Below, one piece after another: positions 36,896 to 46,338 of a DNA stretch of 64,000 bases. Source of the DNA: Diaminobutyricibacter sp049994905 (GTDB lineage: Bacteria; Actinomycetota; Actinomycetes; Actinomycetales; Microbacteriaceae); NCBI RefSeq assembly GCF_049994905.1, contig NZ_CP188258.1, forward strand, positions 2,604,001 to 2,668,000. Direction: 5' to 3'. The translations under genes were made by a program, and so were the position numbers. Each line of letters opens with the position of its first letter. The first letter of the stretch is position 1. The notes beneath the pieces were generated by a model. The model was not told the origin of the DNA. It made no database searches and worked only from the letters and a program-made list of their open reading frames with translations.

Positions 36896-37774
36896 GTGCA
36901 AATCCCGGCTCCATTCGATTACGCGCGCGCAACCGGCGTCGAAGACGCCATCGGACTGCTCGAACGGCACGGCCCCGAGTCGAGGGTCATCGCCGGCGGC
37001 CACAGCCTGCTGCCCATGATGAAGCTCCGGCTTGCCAGGCCGGAGTGGCTCATCGACATCAACAACCTGTACGAGCTCGACTTCATCACCGTCGAGAACG
37101 AGCAGGTGCGCGTGGGTGCGCTCACGCGGCACGCCGCCCTGCTCGACTCGCCCGAGATCGCCCGGCTGCTGCCGATCATCACCGACGCGGAACGTGTCAT
37201 CGCCGACCCCGTCGTTCGCAACCGCGGCACGATCGGCGGCTCGCTCTGCCAGGCGGACCCGGCGGAGGACCTGTCCACCGTCTGCGACGTTCTCGGTGCG
37301 ATCGCGGTCGCACGCGGACCCGGCGGCGAGCGCACGCTCACCATGGAGGAATTCCATGTCGGACCGTACGAGACGGCGCTCGCCCCGGCCGAACTGCTGT
37401 GCGAGCTCCGGTTCCCGGTGCGTCCCCGCACGTCGAGCGCCTACGAGAAGGTGGAACGCCGCGTCGGCGACTGGGCCGTCGTCGCCGCAGGGGCTTCAGC
37501 CACGCTCGCGGCAGACGGGACGATCGCGGATGCGGCAGTCGGTGTCACCGCGGTCAACCTCGACGGAACCGTGGCCGGCGTGAGCGAACTCGTCGCCGGC
37601 AGGTCACCGGGCGAAGACCTCTTCGCCGAGGTCGGTGCGCTCGCGGCAGCCGCCTGCGAGCCGGTCGCCGACCAGCGCGGCCCGGTCGACTACAAACGGC
37701 ACCTCGCCGACGAACTCACCCGACGGGCATTGCGGCGTGCGTGCGCCCGCGCGGCCGGCACACAGGAAGGCTGA
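36896..37774 (+). CDS. coxM: Aerobic CO dehydrogenase, FAD-binding medium subunit
   Basis: The 292-residue flavoprotein has the two FAD-binding motifs of the xanthine oxidase family medium subunit: VIAGGHSLLPMMKLRL and TIGGSLCQADPAED. It passes electrons from the 2Fe-2S centres of CoxS to quinone. The GTG at 36896 has AAGGAG seven bases upstream. It is the first gene of the operon, and the small-subunit gene follows three bases after its stop. Confidence 0.93.
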   Translation: MQIPAPFDYARATGVEDAIGLLERHGPESRVIAGGHSLLPMMKLRLARPEWLIDINNLYELDFITVENEQVRVGALTRHAALLDSPEIARLLPIITDAERVIADPVVRNRGTIGGSLCQADPAEDLSTVCDVLGAIAVARGPGGERTLTMEEFHVGPYETALAPAELLCELRFPVRPRTSSAYEKVERRVGDWAVVAAGASATLAADGTIADAAVGVTAVNLDGTVAGVSELVAGRSPGEDLFAEVGALAAAACEPVADQRGPVDYKRHLADELTRRALRRACARAAGTQEG

Positions 37775-37777
37775 ACC

Positions 37778-38272
37778 ATGCAGGTCACCATGACGATGAA
37801 CGGCGAGGAGATCACCCGCGACATCGAACCGCGTGTGCTGCTCGTGCACTTCATCCGCGACAACCTCGGCCTCACCGGCACGCACTGGGGATGCGACACC
37901 TCCAACTGCGGAACCTGCGTCGTGCTGATGGACGGGCTGCCGGTGAAGTCGTGCACCGTGCTCGCAGCGATGGCGGACGGCCACGATGTGCGCACGGTCG
38001 AAGGGCTCGCCACCGGCGGCACCCTCGATCCCATCCAGCAGGGATTCATGGAGGAGCACGGCCTGCAGTGCGGTTTCTGCACCCCCGGCATGATGCTCAC
38101 CACCCGCGCCCTGCTCGATCGCAACCCGCACCCGACCGAGCTCGAGGTCCGCGAAGCGATCTCGGGCCAGATCTGCCGCTGCACCGGATATGCGACGATC
38201 GTCCGCTCCGTGCAGTGGGCAGCAGAGCATCCGGCGCAACCCGCCGACGCACCAGAAGAGGTGGACGCATGA
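37778..38272 (+). CDS. coxS: Aerobic CO dehydrogenase, 2Fe-2S small subunit
   Basis: The 164-residue subunit holds two [2Fe-2S] centres. The plant-type cluster uses Cys39, Cys44, Cys47 and Cys59 (WGCDTSNCGTC). The second cluster uses Cys98, Cys101, Cys133 and Cys135 (QCGFCTPGM and ICRCTGY). It relays electrons from the Mo-Cu site to FAD. Its stop overlaps the coxL start codon in ATGA. Confidence 0.95.
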   Translation: MQVTMTMNGEEITRDIEPRVLLVHFIRDNLGLTGTHWGCDTSNCGTCVVLMDGLPVKSCTVLAAMADGHDVRTVEGLATGGTLDPIQQGFMEEHGLQCGFCTPGMMLTTRALLDRNPHPTELEVREAISGQICRCTGYATIVRSVQWAAEHPAQPADAPEEVDA

Positions 38273-40662
38273 CCATCGTCGAAGAACACGCACACAACCC
38301 GGCGGCCGGAGACGCAGACCGGCCGATCGGCTACGGGCGGCTCCAGCGCAAGGAGGACCCGCGATTCGTTCGCGGCAAAGGGCACTACGTCGACGACATC
38401 GTGCTGCCCGGCATGCTGCACGGCGCCATCCTCCGCGCGCCGGTCGCTCACGCCCGGCTGGTCTCCATCGACACGAGCCAGGCGCTCGCCAGCCCCAAAG
38501 TGCTCGCCGTCATCACCGGCAAGGACCTCGAAGGGCTGAACCTCGCGTGGGCGCCGACGCTCTCCTACGATGTGCAGGCCGTACTCGTCACCGACAAGGT
38601 GCGGTTCCAGGGCCAGGAGGTCGCGTTCGTCGTCGCCGAGGACCGGTATGCGGCTCGCGACGCCCTCGAACTGATCGACGTCGAGTACGAGATGCTGCCG
38701 GTGGTCATCGATGCACGCAAGGCGCTCGACCCTGGTGCCCCGGTCATCCGTGACGACCTCGAAGGCCGGACCGACAACCACATCTTCGACTGGGAGGCCG
38801 GCGACGCGGCCGAGACCGAGGCGGTGTTCGCAGCCGCGGATGTCGTGGTGTCGCAGGAGGTCGTGTACCCGCGGGTGCACCCCGCCCCCATGGAGACCTG
38901 CGGCGCCGTTGCGGACTTCGACCCGATCGACGGCCACCTGACCCTGTACGAGACGACGCAGGCGCCGCACGCGCACCGCACGCTTTTCGCGATGGTCGCG
39001 GGCATCCCCGAACAGAAGATCCGCATCGTCTCCCCCGACATCGGCGGTGGTTTCGGCAACAAGGTCGGCATCTATCCGGGCTACATCCTCGCAACGGTCG
39101 GTTCGATCGTCACCGGGCGCCCGGTGAAATGGGTCGAGGACCGCAGCGAGAACCTGATGTCCACGTCGTTCGCACGCGACTACATCATGCAGGGCGAGAT
39201 CGCGGCGACCAAGGACGGAAAGATCCTGGGTCTGCGTACCAATGTGCTGGCCGACCACGGCGCCTTCAACGCCACAGCGCAACCGACAAAGTATCCCGCC
39301 GGGTTCTTCCACATCTTCACGGGCAGCTACGACCTCGAAGCCGCGTACTGCAAAGTCACCGGCGTCTACACGAACAAGGCCCCGGGCGGTGTCGCCTACG
39401 CCTGTTCGTTCCGCGTCACGGAGGCCGTCTACCTCGTCGAACGGATGGTCGACGCGCTGGCCCACAAGCTCGACATGGACCCCGCGGAGCTGCGGCTGAA
39501 GAACTTCATCAAGCCCGAGCAGTTCCCGTACCCGAACAAGACCGGGTGGGAGTACGACTCCGGCGACTACGAGAAGACCATGCGCCTGTCGATGGAGCTC
39601 GCCGGCTACGAAGACCTGCGGCGCGAACAGGAGGAGAAACGCGCCCGCGGCGAACTGATGGGCATCGGCATCTCGTTCTTCACCGAGACGGTCGGCGCCG
39701 GCCCGCGCAAGCACATGGACATCCTCGGGCTCGGAATGGCCGACGGTGCAGAGCTGCGCGTGCATCCGACCGGCAAAGCCGTCGTGCGCCTCTCCGTGCA
39801 GTCCCAGGGCCAGGGCCACGAGACGACGTTCGCCCAGATCGTGTCGGAGGAGCTCGGCATACCGCCGGAAGACATCCTGGTCGTGCACGGCGACACCGAC
39901 CAGACCCCGTTCGGGCTGGGAACCTACGGCAGCCGCTCGACCCCGGTCAGCGGCGGCGCCGTCGCCCTCGTCGCCCGCAAGGTACGCGAGAAGGCCAGGT
40001 TCATCGCGGCGGCCATGCTGGAGACCCGCCCGGAAGACCTCGAATGGGAGAAGGGTCGCTGGTTCGTCAAGGGCGACCCGAGTGTCGGCAAGACGATGGT
40101 CGAGATCGCGCTGGGCACGGTCGGCACCGTCGCGCTGCCCGAAGGCGTCGAGGGCAGTCTGGATGCCGAGGTCACCTACGATCCACCGAACCTGACGTTC
40201 CCGTATGGCGCTTACATCTGCGTCGTCGATGTCGACCCCGGCACCGGAGTCGTCAAGGTACGGCGGTTCATCGCCGTCGACGACTGCGGCACCCGGATCA
40301 ACCCGATGATCATCGAGGGCCAGGTGCACGGCGGACTCACCGACGGCGTCGGCATGGCGCTCATGGAGATCATCGAGTTCGACGAAGACGGCAACAACCT
40401 GGGCGGCTCGTTCATGGACTACCTGATCCCGACGGCGATGGAGGTGCCGAACTGGGAGACCGGCTTCACCGTGACCCCGTCGCCGCACCACCCGATCGGC
40501 GCGAAGGGCATCGGCGAGTCCGCGACAGTCGGCTCTCCCCCGGCGATCGTCAACGCGATCATCGACGCACTGTCGCCGCTGGGCGTGACGTCGATCGACA
40601 TGCCGTGCACACCGGCCCGGGTCTGGGCGGCCATGCAGGGCCGGGCGACTCCCCCGGTGTGA
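38269..40662 (+). CDS. coxL: Aerobic CO dehydrogenase, large subunit, form I
   Basis: The 797-residue molybdopterin subunit carries the active-site loop AYACSFR, with Cys379 as the sulfur ligand that bridges to copper. The AYxCSFR signature defines form I CoxL, the bona fide CO-oxidising type; form II enzymes have AYRGAGR. The catalytic Glu of the family is Glu750 in GAKGIGES, and the cofactor loop GGGFGNK is present. The enzyme oxidises CO to CO2 with water as oxygen donor and feeds electrons to respiration. In this lineage it probably serves as an energy supplement during carbon starvation. Confidence 0.95.
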   Translation: MTIVEEHAHNPAAGDADRPIGYGRLQRKEDPRFVRGKGHYVDDIVLPGMLHGAILRAPVAHARLVSIDTSQALASPKVLAVITGKDLEGLNLAWAPTLSYDVQAVLVTDKVRFQGQEVAFVVAEDRYAARDALELIDVEYEMLPVVIDARKALDPGAPVIRDDLEGRTDNHIFDWEAGDAAETEAVFAAADVVVSQEVVYPRVHPAPMETCGAVADFDPIDGHLTLYETTQAPHAHRTLFAMVAGIPEQKIRIVSPDIGGGFGNKVGIYPGYILATVGSIVTGRPVKWVEDRSENLMSTSFARDYIMQGEIAATKDGKILGLRTNVLADHGAFNATAQPTKYPAGFFHIFTGSYDLEAAYCKVTGVYTNKAPGGVAYACSFRVTEAVYLVERMVDALAHKLDMDPAELRLKNFIKPEQFPYPNKTGWEYDSGDYEKTMRLSMELAGYEDLRREQEEKRARGELMGIGISFFTETVGAGPRKHMDILGLGMADGAELRVHPTGKAVVRLSVQSQGQGHETTFAQIVSEELGIPPEDILVVHGDTDQTPFGLGTYGSRSTPVSGGAVALVARKVREKARFIAAAMLETRPEDLEWEKGRWFVKGDPSVGKTMVEIALGTVGTVALPEGVEGSLDAEVTYDPPNLTFPYGAYICVVDVDPGTGVVKVRRFIAVDDCGTRINPMIIEGQVHGGLTDGVGMALMEIIEFDEDGNNLGGSFMDYLIPTAMEVPNWETGFTVTPSPHHPIGAKGIGESATVGSPPAIVNAIIDALSPLGVTSIDMPCTPARVWAAMQGRATPPV

Positions 40663-40693
40663 TCGGCTCCCGCGAACCCATGGACCTGCACCG

Positions 40694-41590
40694 ATGAACG
40701 CGATGAAGGATGCACAGGCGACCCTCGCGGCGGAACTCAGCTCCCGCCGCGAACCGTTCGTGCGCGCAACCGTCGTCCGCGCGCAGCACCCGACCAGTGC
40801 GCGCGCGGGCGACGTGGCCCTCGTGCGCTCGACGGGTGAGATCCACGGATTCGTCGGCGGCAACTGCGTCGAGGCATCGGTGCGCGAGTACAGCCTGCGC
40901 GCGCTCAGCACGAACGAGCCTGTTCTCCTGCGCGTCGTGCCGGGTGAGCCCTCGCATGTGCACGAAGAGGGCGCGGTCGAGGTCTCGAACCCCTGTCTGA
41001 GCGGAGGCGCGATCGACGTGTTCCTCGAACCTGAAGTGCCCGCACCGACCGTGCTCGTGGTCGGTTCGACGCCTGTTGCCCAGGCGCTCGCAGCGCTCGG
41101 CGCTCCGCTCGGCTTCGAGATGGTGCTGACGGATGGCTCTGCCGTCTCACCCAGCGCAGCTGACGCGGCCGTCATCGTCGCTTCGCATGGCAAAGATGAG
41201 GAGCCCGCGCTCGAACGGGCCCTGCGCGCGGGAGTCGGCTATGTCGCGCTGGTCGCCAGCGACAGACGCGGAGCCGCAGTGCTCGCCTCGCTCGACGTCG
41301 GCGACGAGCAGCGAGCCAGGGTGTTCACACCCGCGGGCGTGGAGATCGGCGCGGTGACCCCCGCCGAGATCGCCCTGTCGATCCTGGCGCAACTCGTCAG
41401 CGAGCGTTCCCGGTCCGCCGTGACGGAGCCGCCCATCCAGACCGCGATCGACCCGGTCTGCGGAATGGAGGTGGTCGCCATCGAAACCAGCCTGCACGCC
41501 GACGTCGACGGCACCCGCTACTATTTCTGCTCAGAGGGCTGCCGCAGCTCCTTCCTCGCCGATCCGCAGCGTTATGCCGGCGCCCGCTGA
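40694..41590 (+). CDS. XdhC/CoxI-type maturation factor fused to a YHS domain
   Basis: The 298-residue protein has an N-terminal XdhC/CoxI domain (residues 1-60, VGGNCVEASVRE) and an XdhC Rossmann region (about 110-235, including VLVVGSTPVAQALAALG). A C-terminal YHS domain follows (about 248-295) with DPVCGMEV, YYFCSEGC and FLADPQRY. XdhC proteins bind sulfurated Mo cofactor before insertion. YHS domains bind metals, often copper or other heavy metals. In a Mo-Cu enzyme operon the fusion suggests handling of both metals, which is inference. Its end overlaps the next gene by 17 bases. Confidence 0.85.
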   Translation: MNAMKDAQATLAAELSSRREPFVRATVVRAQHPTSARAGDVALVRSTGEIHGFVGGNCVEASVREYSLRALSTNEPVLLRVVPGEPSHVHEEGAVEVSNPCLSGGAIDVFLEPEVPAPTVLVVGSTPVAQALAALGAPLGFEMVLTDGSAVSPSAADAAVIVASHGKDEEPALERALRAGVGYVALVASDRRGAAVLASLDVGDEQRARVFTPAGVEIGAVTPAEIALSILAQLVSERSRSAVTEPPIQTAIDPVCGMEVVAIETSLHADVDGTRYYFCSEGCRSSFLADPQRYAGAR

Positions 41591-42182
41591 CGACCGCGTC
41601 GCCGGCCTCGTGCTGGCGGCGGGCGGCTCCCGCCGGCTCGGGCGCCCGAAGCAGCTGCTGCCGTACGGCGACGGCGTGCTGCTCGACGCCGCGCTCGCGG
41701 TGGCACGCCGGAGCGGCTTCGCGCAGGTCGTGGTCGCGCTCGGCGGTGCGCAGGACGAGGTCACGCAGGTGGTCGATCTCGATGGCATCGAGATCGCAGA
41801 CAACCCCGACTTCGCGGCCGGATGCTCGTCGTCCATCGCCGCCGCCATCCCGAAGCTCGACGACAGCACCGACGTGCTCGTGCTCATGCTCGGCGACCAG
41901 CCGGGGGTGCGCCCCGAGACTGTGCAGGCCCTTCTCAGGGGCCGCGGCGATGCACCGATCGCGGTGTGCCGCTATGAGAACGGTGTCGGTCATCCGTTCG
42001 CTTTCGACCGCAGCATCCTGCCCGAACTGGCAGCGATGCACGGCGACAAGGCCGTGTGGAAGCTTCTCGAACAGCGTGCCCCCGAGGTCGTCGAGGTGTC
42101 CGTGACCGGCGCGATCCCGACCGATGTCGACACCGAGGACGACTACCGCAAGGTGCTCGCCGAGCTGCAGGCGGCCGGATGA
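41574..42182 (+). CDS. MobA/MocA-like Mo-cofactor nucleotidyltransferase
   Basis: A 202-residue NTP-transferase with the pyrophosphorylase-like signature LVLAAGGSRRLGRPKQLLP at its start, a metal-binding LMLGDQPG and a later PTDVDTEDDY. This matches the MocA/YgfJ group, which attaches CMP to molybdopterin for xanthine-oxidase-family enzymes. It overlaps both neighbours (17 and four bases), so it is translated as part of the cox operon and would supply the MCD cofactor to CoxL. Confidence 0.88.
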   Translation: MPAPADDRVAGLVLAAGGSRRLGRPKQLLPYGDGVLLDAALAVARRSGFAQVVVALGGAQDEVTQVVDLDGIEIADNPDFAAGCSSSIAAAIPKLDDSTDVLVLMLGDQPGVRPETVQALLRGRGDAPIAVCRYENGVGHPFAFDRSILPELAAMHGDKAVWKLLEQRAPEVVEVSVTGAIPTDVDTEDDYRKVLAELQAAG

Positions 42183-43102
42183 CGGCCCGGGCGCGCGCGG
42201 GTGCCGAGGACGAAGTGCGGCGGCGCGTACCCGACGTCGCGGCGTTGACGTCTGCGCTCGAGGCCGACGACTACCTGGCGGACGACGCGCTCGCGACGGC
42301 GCTCTTTCTCGCCGTGCGCCTGCCGCAGCCGATCCTCCTCGAGGGCGAGGCGGGCGTCGGCAAGACCGAGGCGGCGAAGGCGCTCGCCCGGGCGCTCGGA
42401 ACACCGCTGTTCCGCCTGCAGTGCTACGAAGGCATCGACGCGGGCGAGGCCCTCTACGAATGGAATCACCAGCGCCAGCTGCTGGGCATCCGCCTGGCGG
42501 AACTCGGCGAGCGCACGATCGACGAGACCGACCTCTTCGCACCCCAGTACCTGCTGCGCCGGCCCCTCCTGTCGGCCATCGAGCACCAGGGGCCGCGCCC
42601 CGCCGTCCTCCTGCTCGACGAGATCGACCGGGCGGATGCCGAATTCGAGGCGTTCACGTTCGAGTTGCTGGCCGAGGCCGCGATCACGATACCGGAGCTC
42701 GGGACGATCCGCGCGACGCATCCGCCGATCGTCGTGCTGACCTCGAACCGCACCAGGGACCTGCACGACGCGCTCACGCGACGCTGCCTCTATCACTGGA
42801 TCGATTTCCCCTCGGCCGCGCGGATCGCCGAGATCGTGCGCCGCCGGGTGCCGGGCAGTTCTGAGCCCCTCGCTCTCGACGCCGCCACGGCGATCACCCG
42901 GCTCCGAACACTCGACCTCGCCAAGCCTCCCGGCATCGCCGAAGCGATCGACTGGGTATCCGCCCTCGCGATCCTCGGCGTCGACCAGCTCGGTGCGGCC
43001 GTCGTCGAACAGACCTGGGGTTCCGTGCTGAAGAACCGCGACGATCTCGATCTCGCTGCGATACGTGGTGCCGACTGGGTGGTGGGCGGATCCGGTGGCT
43101 GA
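42179..43102 (+). CDS. coxD: CoxD-like MoxR AAA+ ATPase
   Basis: The 307-residue MoxR-family ATPase has Walker A LEGEAGVGKTE, Walker B VLLLDEIDRAD and a sensor region VLTSNRTRDL. CoxD is needed in model carboxidotrophs to build the copper-sulfur part of the CO dehydrogenase active site. It starts in an ATGA overlap with the MocA-like gene, and its end overlaps the start of the VWA gene by eight bases. Confidence 0.9.
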   Translation: MTARARAGAEDEVRRRVPDVAALTSALEADDYLADDALATALFLAVRLPQPILLEGEAGVGKTEAAKALARALGTPLFRLQCYEGIDAGEALYEWNHQRQLLGIRLAELGERTIDETDLFAPQYLLRRPLLSAIEHQGPRPAVLLLDEIDRADAEFEAFTFELLAEAAITIPELGTIRATHPPIVVLTSNRTRDLHDALTRRCLYHWIDFPSAARIAEIVRRRVPGSSEPLALDAATAITRLRTLDLAKPPGIAEAIDWVSALAILGVDQLGAAVVEQTWGSVLKNRDDLDLAAIRGADWVVGGSGG

Positions 43103-44366
43103 GTCAGGCTCGAACGTGACGGTTCTTCCCGTGTCGGCGCCGCGGGTCGAGCCTGCGTCGCTGGCTGCCGGGCTCTCCGCGGTGCTCCGTCGTGCCGGCC
43201 TCTCCGTCTCACCCGAACGCACGGCGTGGCTGGCCGAGTCCCTCCGCCTCGTGCCGCCCGACTCGCGCGACTCGCTTTACCGCACCTGCCGCACGATTCT
43301 CGTCTCGGCACGCGTGCAGCTGCCGACCTTCGATGCCGTGTTCTCGGCCGTGTTCGACGGCCGGCTCGACCCGGCCGACACCCGGGGCGACCCGAACGCG
43401 CCCCCGGCCGTTGGCTCGGAGGCGCGCACCCGCCCCACGCCCCCGGACAGTCGCCCGTCAGCACCCCACGCCGTCGACTCCGACCGGCCGCCCGCACCCG
43501 GCGGCCCGACGAGCGACCGCGAAGGTGACGACGAGGAGGACTCAGGACCCGAGAGGGACGCCGTGCTCGCCGTCGCGTCGGCCGAGGAACGACTGCACGA
43601 CACGGCTTTCGCCGAGCTGTCCGAGGACGAACTCACGCGGATGCGCCGCCTCGTGCAGAACATCACCATCGCGACCCCGACGCGCGCGAGCAGGCGACAT
43701 CGCCCGTCGGCTCACAGCAGCGCCCGCCTCGACCTGCGGCGCACGATCCGCACAGCCCAGCGCACCGGAACGGACGGCACACGCCTCGTGTATGCCCACC
43801 GGCGTTCGCGTCCGCGTCGCCTCGTGCTGCTGTGCGACGTGTCGGGGTCGATGGAGCCGTACACGCGGGTCTTCCTCACCCTGATGCAGGGCGCGGTCGT
43901 CAACGCGGGAGCCGAAGCCTTCGTCTTCTCGACCCGGCTGACCCGGCTGACCCGTCAGCTGACCGTGCGCGACCCGGATCAGGCTCTCGCGCGCGCGGCC
44001 GCGACTGTGGTCGACTGGGCGGGCGGGACCAGGCTGGCCGACAGCATCCGCCGGTTCATCGACGACTACGGGCGCCGGGGCATGGCCCGCGGCGCCATCG
44101 TCGTCATCCTGTCCGACGGGTGGGCGCAGGACGACCCGGAAGAGGTGGCCGCGCAGATGCGGCGGCTGCGGCGGCTCGCCCATCGCATCGTGTGGGTGAA
44201 CCCCCGCAAGGTCGCGGCCGGGTTCCAGCCACTGGTCGGCGGCATGGCGGCGGCGCTCCCCTACTGCGACGCATTCGTCAGCGGACACAGTTATGCGGCT
44301 TTGCAGGACGTAGCGGCGGCCATCGGGGCCGACCGGCCGTACACCGCCGAGATGAGGAGAACGTGA
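43095..44366 (+). CDS. coxE: CoxE-like VWA-domain protein
   Basis: The 423-residue protein has a disordered acidic, Pro-rich middle (about 95-165) and a C-terminal von Willebrand A domain whose metal site is DVSGS at 248-252, with the later TRLADSI and LSDGW elements. It is the standard partner of the CoxD ATPase in copper insertion. A GTG at 43095 starts it inside the end of coxD. Its stop overlaps the coxG start in TGATG. Confidence 0.9.
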   Translation: MAESGSNVTVLPVSAPRVEPASLAAGLSAVLRRAGLSVSPERTAWLAESLRLVPPDSRDSLYRTCRTILVSARVQLPTFDAVFSAVFDGRLDPADTRGDPNAPPAVGSEARTRPTPPDSRPSAPHAVDSDRPPAPGGPTSDREGDDEEDSGPERDAVLAVASAEERLHDTAFAELSEDELTRMRRLVQNITIATPTRASRRHRPSAHSSARLDLRRTIRTAQRTGTDGTRLVYAHRRSRPRRLVLLCDVSGSMEPYTRVFLTLMQGAVVNAGAEAFVFSTRLTRLTRQLTVRDPDQALARAAATVVDWAGGTRLADSIRRFIDDYGRRGMARGAIVVILSDGWAQDDPEEVAAQMRRLRRLAHRIVWVNPRKVAAGFQPLVGGMAAALPYCDAFVSGHSYAALQDVAAAIGADRPYTAEMRRT

Positions 44367-45139
44367 TGGAACTGGACACCGGTTTCTCGGTCGTCGCACC
44401 GATCGACACCGTCTGGAAGGTCCTGCTCGACTTCGACCGGGTCGCGGCATCGGTACCGGGGGCCGAGATCCTGGAGCGCCCGTCGGACGACACCCTCAAA
44501 GTCGGGATGAAGGTGAAACTCGGACCCGTGTCGATGCAGTACAAGGGGACCGTCAACGTCCTGGAGCTCGACGAGGCGCAGCATCGGGCCGTATTCGGCG
44601 GCAAGGCGCAGGAGACGCGGGGACAGGGCACGGCCGAAGGCACCGCGACGATGCAGCTCACGCAGGACGGCGAAACCATCGTCGGCACGGTTCATGCCGA
44701 ACTCAACCTCTCGGGCAGGGCAGCCGCCATGGGCAAGAGCATCATCAACTCCGTTACGCAGCAGATGGTGGAACTCTTCGCGTCGAACCTGCAGAAGATG
44801 GTCGAGGAGGAGCTGTCCGGCGGCAGTGGCGCGGCAGGCGTTCCTGCAGCCGAGGCGACACCTGCGGCCGAGGTGACACCTGCGGCCGAGGCGGCGACAT
44901 CGGTCGCGCCCCCTGCGACGGAAGCCGCCGACGCATCCACAGCGGACACCCCCACCCCACCGACACATCCTGCACCACCGCGCCCCCCGGCACCGGCCGA
45001 GAACTCGCTCAACGCCCTCAGCCTCGCTCGCGGCGTCATCGTCGACCAGCTCCAGAACCCCGCCAAGCTGGCCGTGGCGTTGCTGGCAGTCGGCTTCATA
45101 GGTTTCCTGATCGGCCGCGGGCGCCGGCGCCGAGTGTGA
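44366..45139 (+). CDS. coxG: CoxG-like SRPBCC membrane-anchoring protein
   Basis: The 257-residue protein has an N-terminal SRPBCC/CoxG domain (about 1-148). An Ala/Pro/Thr-rich linker with short repeats (AAEATPAAEVTPAAEAA) follows, then a single C-terminal membrane helix before a basic tail (GRGRRRRV). In Afipia, CoxG recruits CO dehydrogenase to the membrane, and recent work assigns the family a quinone-binding role. The C-terminal helix fits that location. Confidence 0.9.
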   Translation: MELDTGFSVVAPIDTVWKVLLDFDRVAASVPGAEILERPSDDTLKVGMKVKLGPVSMQYKGTVNVLELDEAQHRAVFGGKAQETRGQGTAEGTATMQLTQDGETIVGTVHAELNLSGRAAAMGKSIINSVTQQMVELFASNLQKMVEEELSGGSGAAGVPAAEATPAAEVTPAAEAATSVAPPATEAADASTADTPTPPTHPAPPRPPAPAENSLNALSLARGVIVDQLQNPAKLAVALLAVGFIGFLIGRGRRRRV

Positions 45140-45176
45140 GACTGGAGTCGACGGTGCTCTATGGAGAGTGATCGAC

Positions 45177-46337
45177 ATGCGTGATGTTCTCGATGCCCTG
45201 ATGGCGGACTGGGATGCCGGGCGCACCTCCGGTCTCGCCACCGTGGTGCGCACCTTCGATTCCGCGCCCAGGCCGCCGGGCGCCTCGATGCTCGTGACCG
45301 CCGACGGCAGGGCGGTCGGCTCGGTCTCCGGGGGCTGCGTCGAAGGCGCGGTGTACGAGCTGGCGACCGAAGTGGCGGCGGATGGCGTGCCCCGGCTGGT
45401 GCGTTACGGCATCAGCGACGACGAAGCTTTCGCCGTCGGCCTGACCTGCGGCGGAATCCTCGACGTGTTCGTCCAGCCGGTCTCACGGCGTACCTTCGAC
45501 GGACTCGGTGGTGTGCGCGAAGACATCGAAGCGGGTCGGCCGGTGGGTGTCGCGACGGTGATCGAGCATCCGGACCCGCAGTGGCTCGGCCGGCACGTCA
45601 TCGTGTGGCCGGACCGGTTCACGAGCGAGCTTCCCTCCGAACGGGCCGGTAGTGCCATCGCCGCCGACACGCTCGGCCTCCTCGCCTCCGGGCGCAACGC
45701 GACGCTCACCTACGGCACCGACGGCGAACGACTCGACGAAGGGATGCGCATCTTCTTCGACAGCTACGCCCCGCGACCGCGCATGCTCGTCTTCGGCGCG
45801 ATCGACTTCGCGTCTGCACTCGCGCGCCTGGGCGCCTTCCTCGGCTACCGCGTGACTGTCTGCGACGCCCGCTCGGTGTTCGCGACGCCTGCCCGGTTCC
45901 CGGAGGTCGACGAGGTCGTCGTCTCCTGGCCCGACCGGTACTTCGCGGAGCAGGTCGCTCTCGGCCAGGTGGACTCCAGAACGGTCATCTGTGTGCTCAC
46001 CCACGACCCGAAGTTCGACGTGCCGCTGCTCGAGCTGGCGCTACGCGGGCCCGAGCTCGCCTACATCGGCGCGATGGGCTCGCGGCGCACCCACGACGAC
46101 CGCCTTGCGCGGCTGCGCGCGGCCGGGCTGACGGATGCCGAACTCGCCCGCCTGCACAGCCCCGTCGGCCTCGACCTCGGCTCCCGCACCCCCGAGGAGA
46201 CCGCCGTGTCGATCGCGGCCGAGATCATCTCGCGCCAGTGGGGCGGAAGCGGCGAGCCGCTCACCCTGCTCGACGGGCGCATCCACCACGACGACCTGGT
46301 CGAGAGCTCTCATGAGTCGGCACCGAGTGGTCAGTAA
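45177..46337 (+). CDS. XdhC/CoxF-family maturation protein
   Basis: A full-length XdhC-type protein of 386 residues. The N-terminal XdhC_CoxI domain has GSVSGGCVEGAVYE, and a C-terminal Rossmann XdhC domain has FGAIDFASALARLGAFLGYRVTVCDAR with a late YIGAMGSRRT. It would load sulfurated cofactor into CoxL, in parallel with the shorter XdhC-YHS protein upstream. The ATG at 45177 is chosen because GGAGAG lies eight bases before it; the GTG at 45168 would lie on that site. It is the last gene of the cox operon. Confidence 0.88.
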   Translation: MRDVLDALMADWDAGRTSGLATVVRTFDSAPRPPGASMLVTADGRAVGSVSGGCVEGAVYELATEVAADGVPRLVRYGISDDEAFAVGLTCGGILDVFVQPVSRRTFDGLGGVREDIEAGRPVGVATVIEHPDPQWLGRHVIVWPDRFTSELPSERAGSAIAADTLGLLASGRNATLTYGTDGERLDEGMRIFFDSYAPRPRMLVFGAIDFASALARLGAFLGYRVTVCDARSVFATPARFPEVDEVVVSWPDRYFAEQVALGQVDSRTVICVLTHDPKFDVPLLELALRGPELAYIGAMGSRRTHDDRLARLRAAGLTDAELARLHSPVGLDLGSRTPEETAVSIAAEIISRQWGGSGEPLTLLDGRIHHDDLVESSHESAPSGQ

Positions 46338-46338
46338 C

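Noticed and set aside
38269..40662. Form II (unknown substrate) CO dehydrogenase-like protein
   Set aside because: The active-site loop reads AYACSFR, the form I pattern with the Cu-ligand cysteine, not AYRGAGR.
37690..41193. Long - strand frame opposite coxMSL
   Set aside because: Antisense to clearly functional cox genes, with no motif and shadow-like composition.
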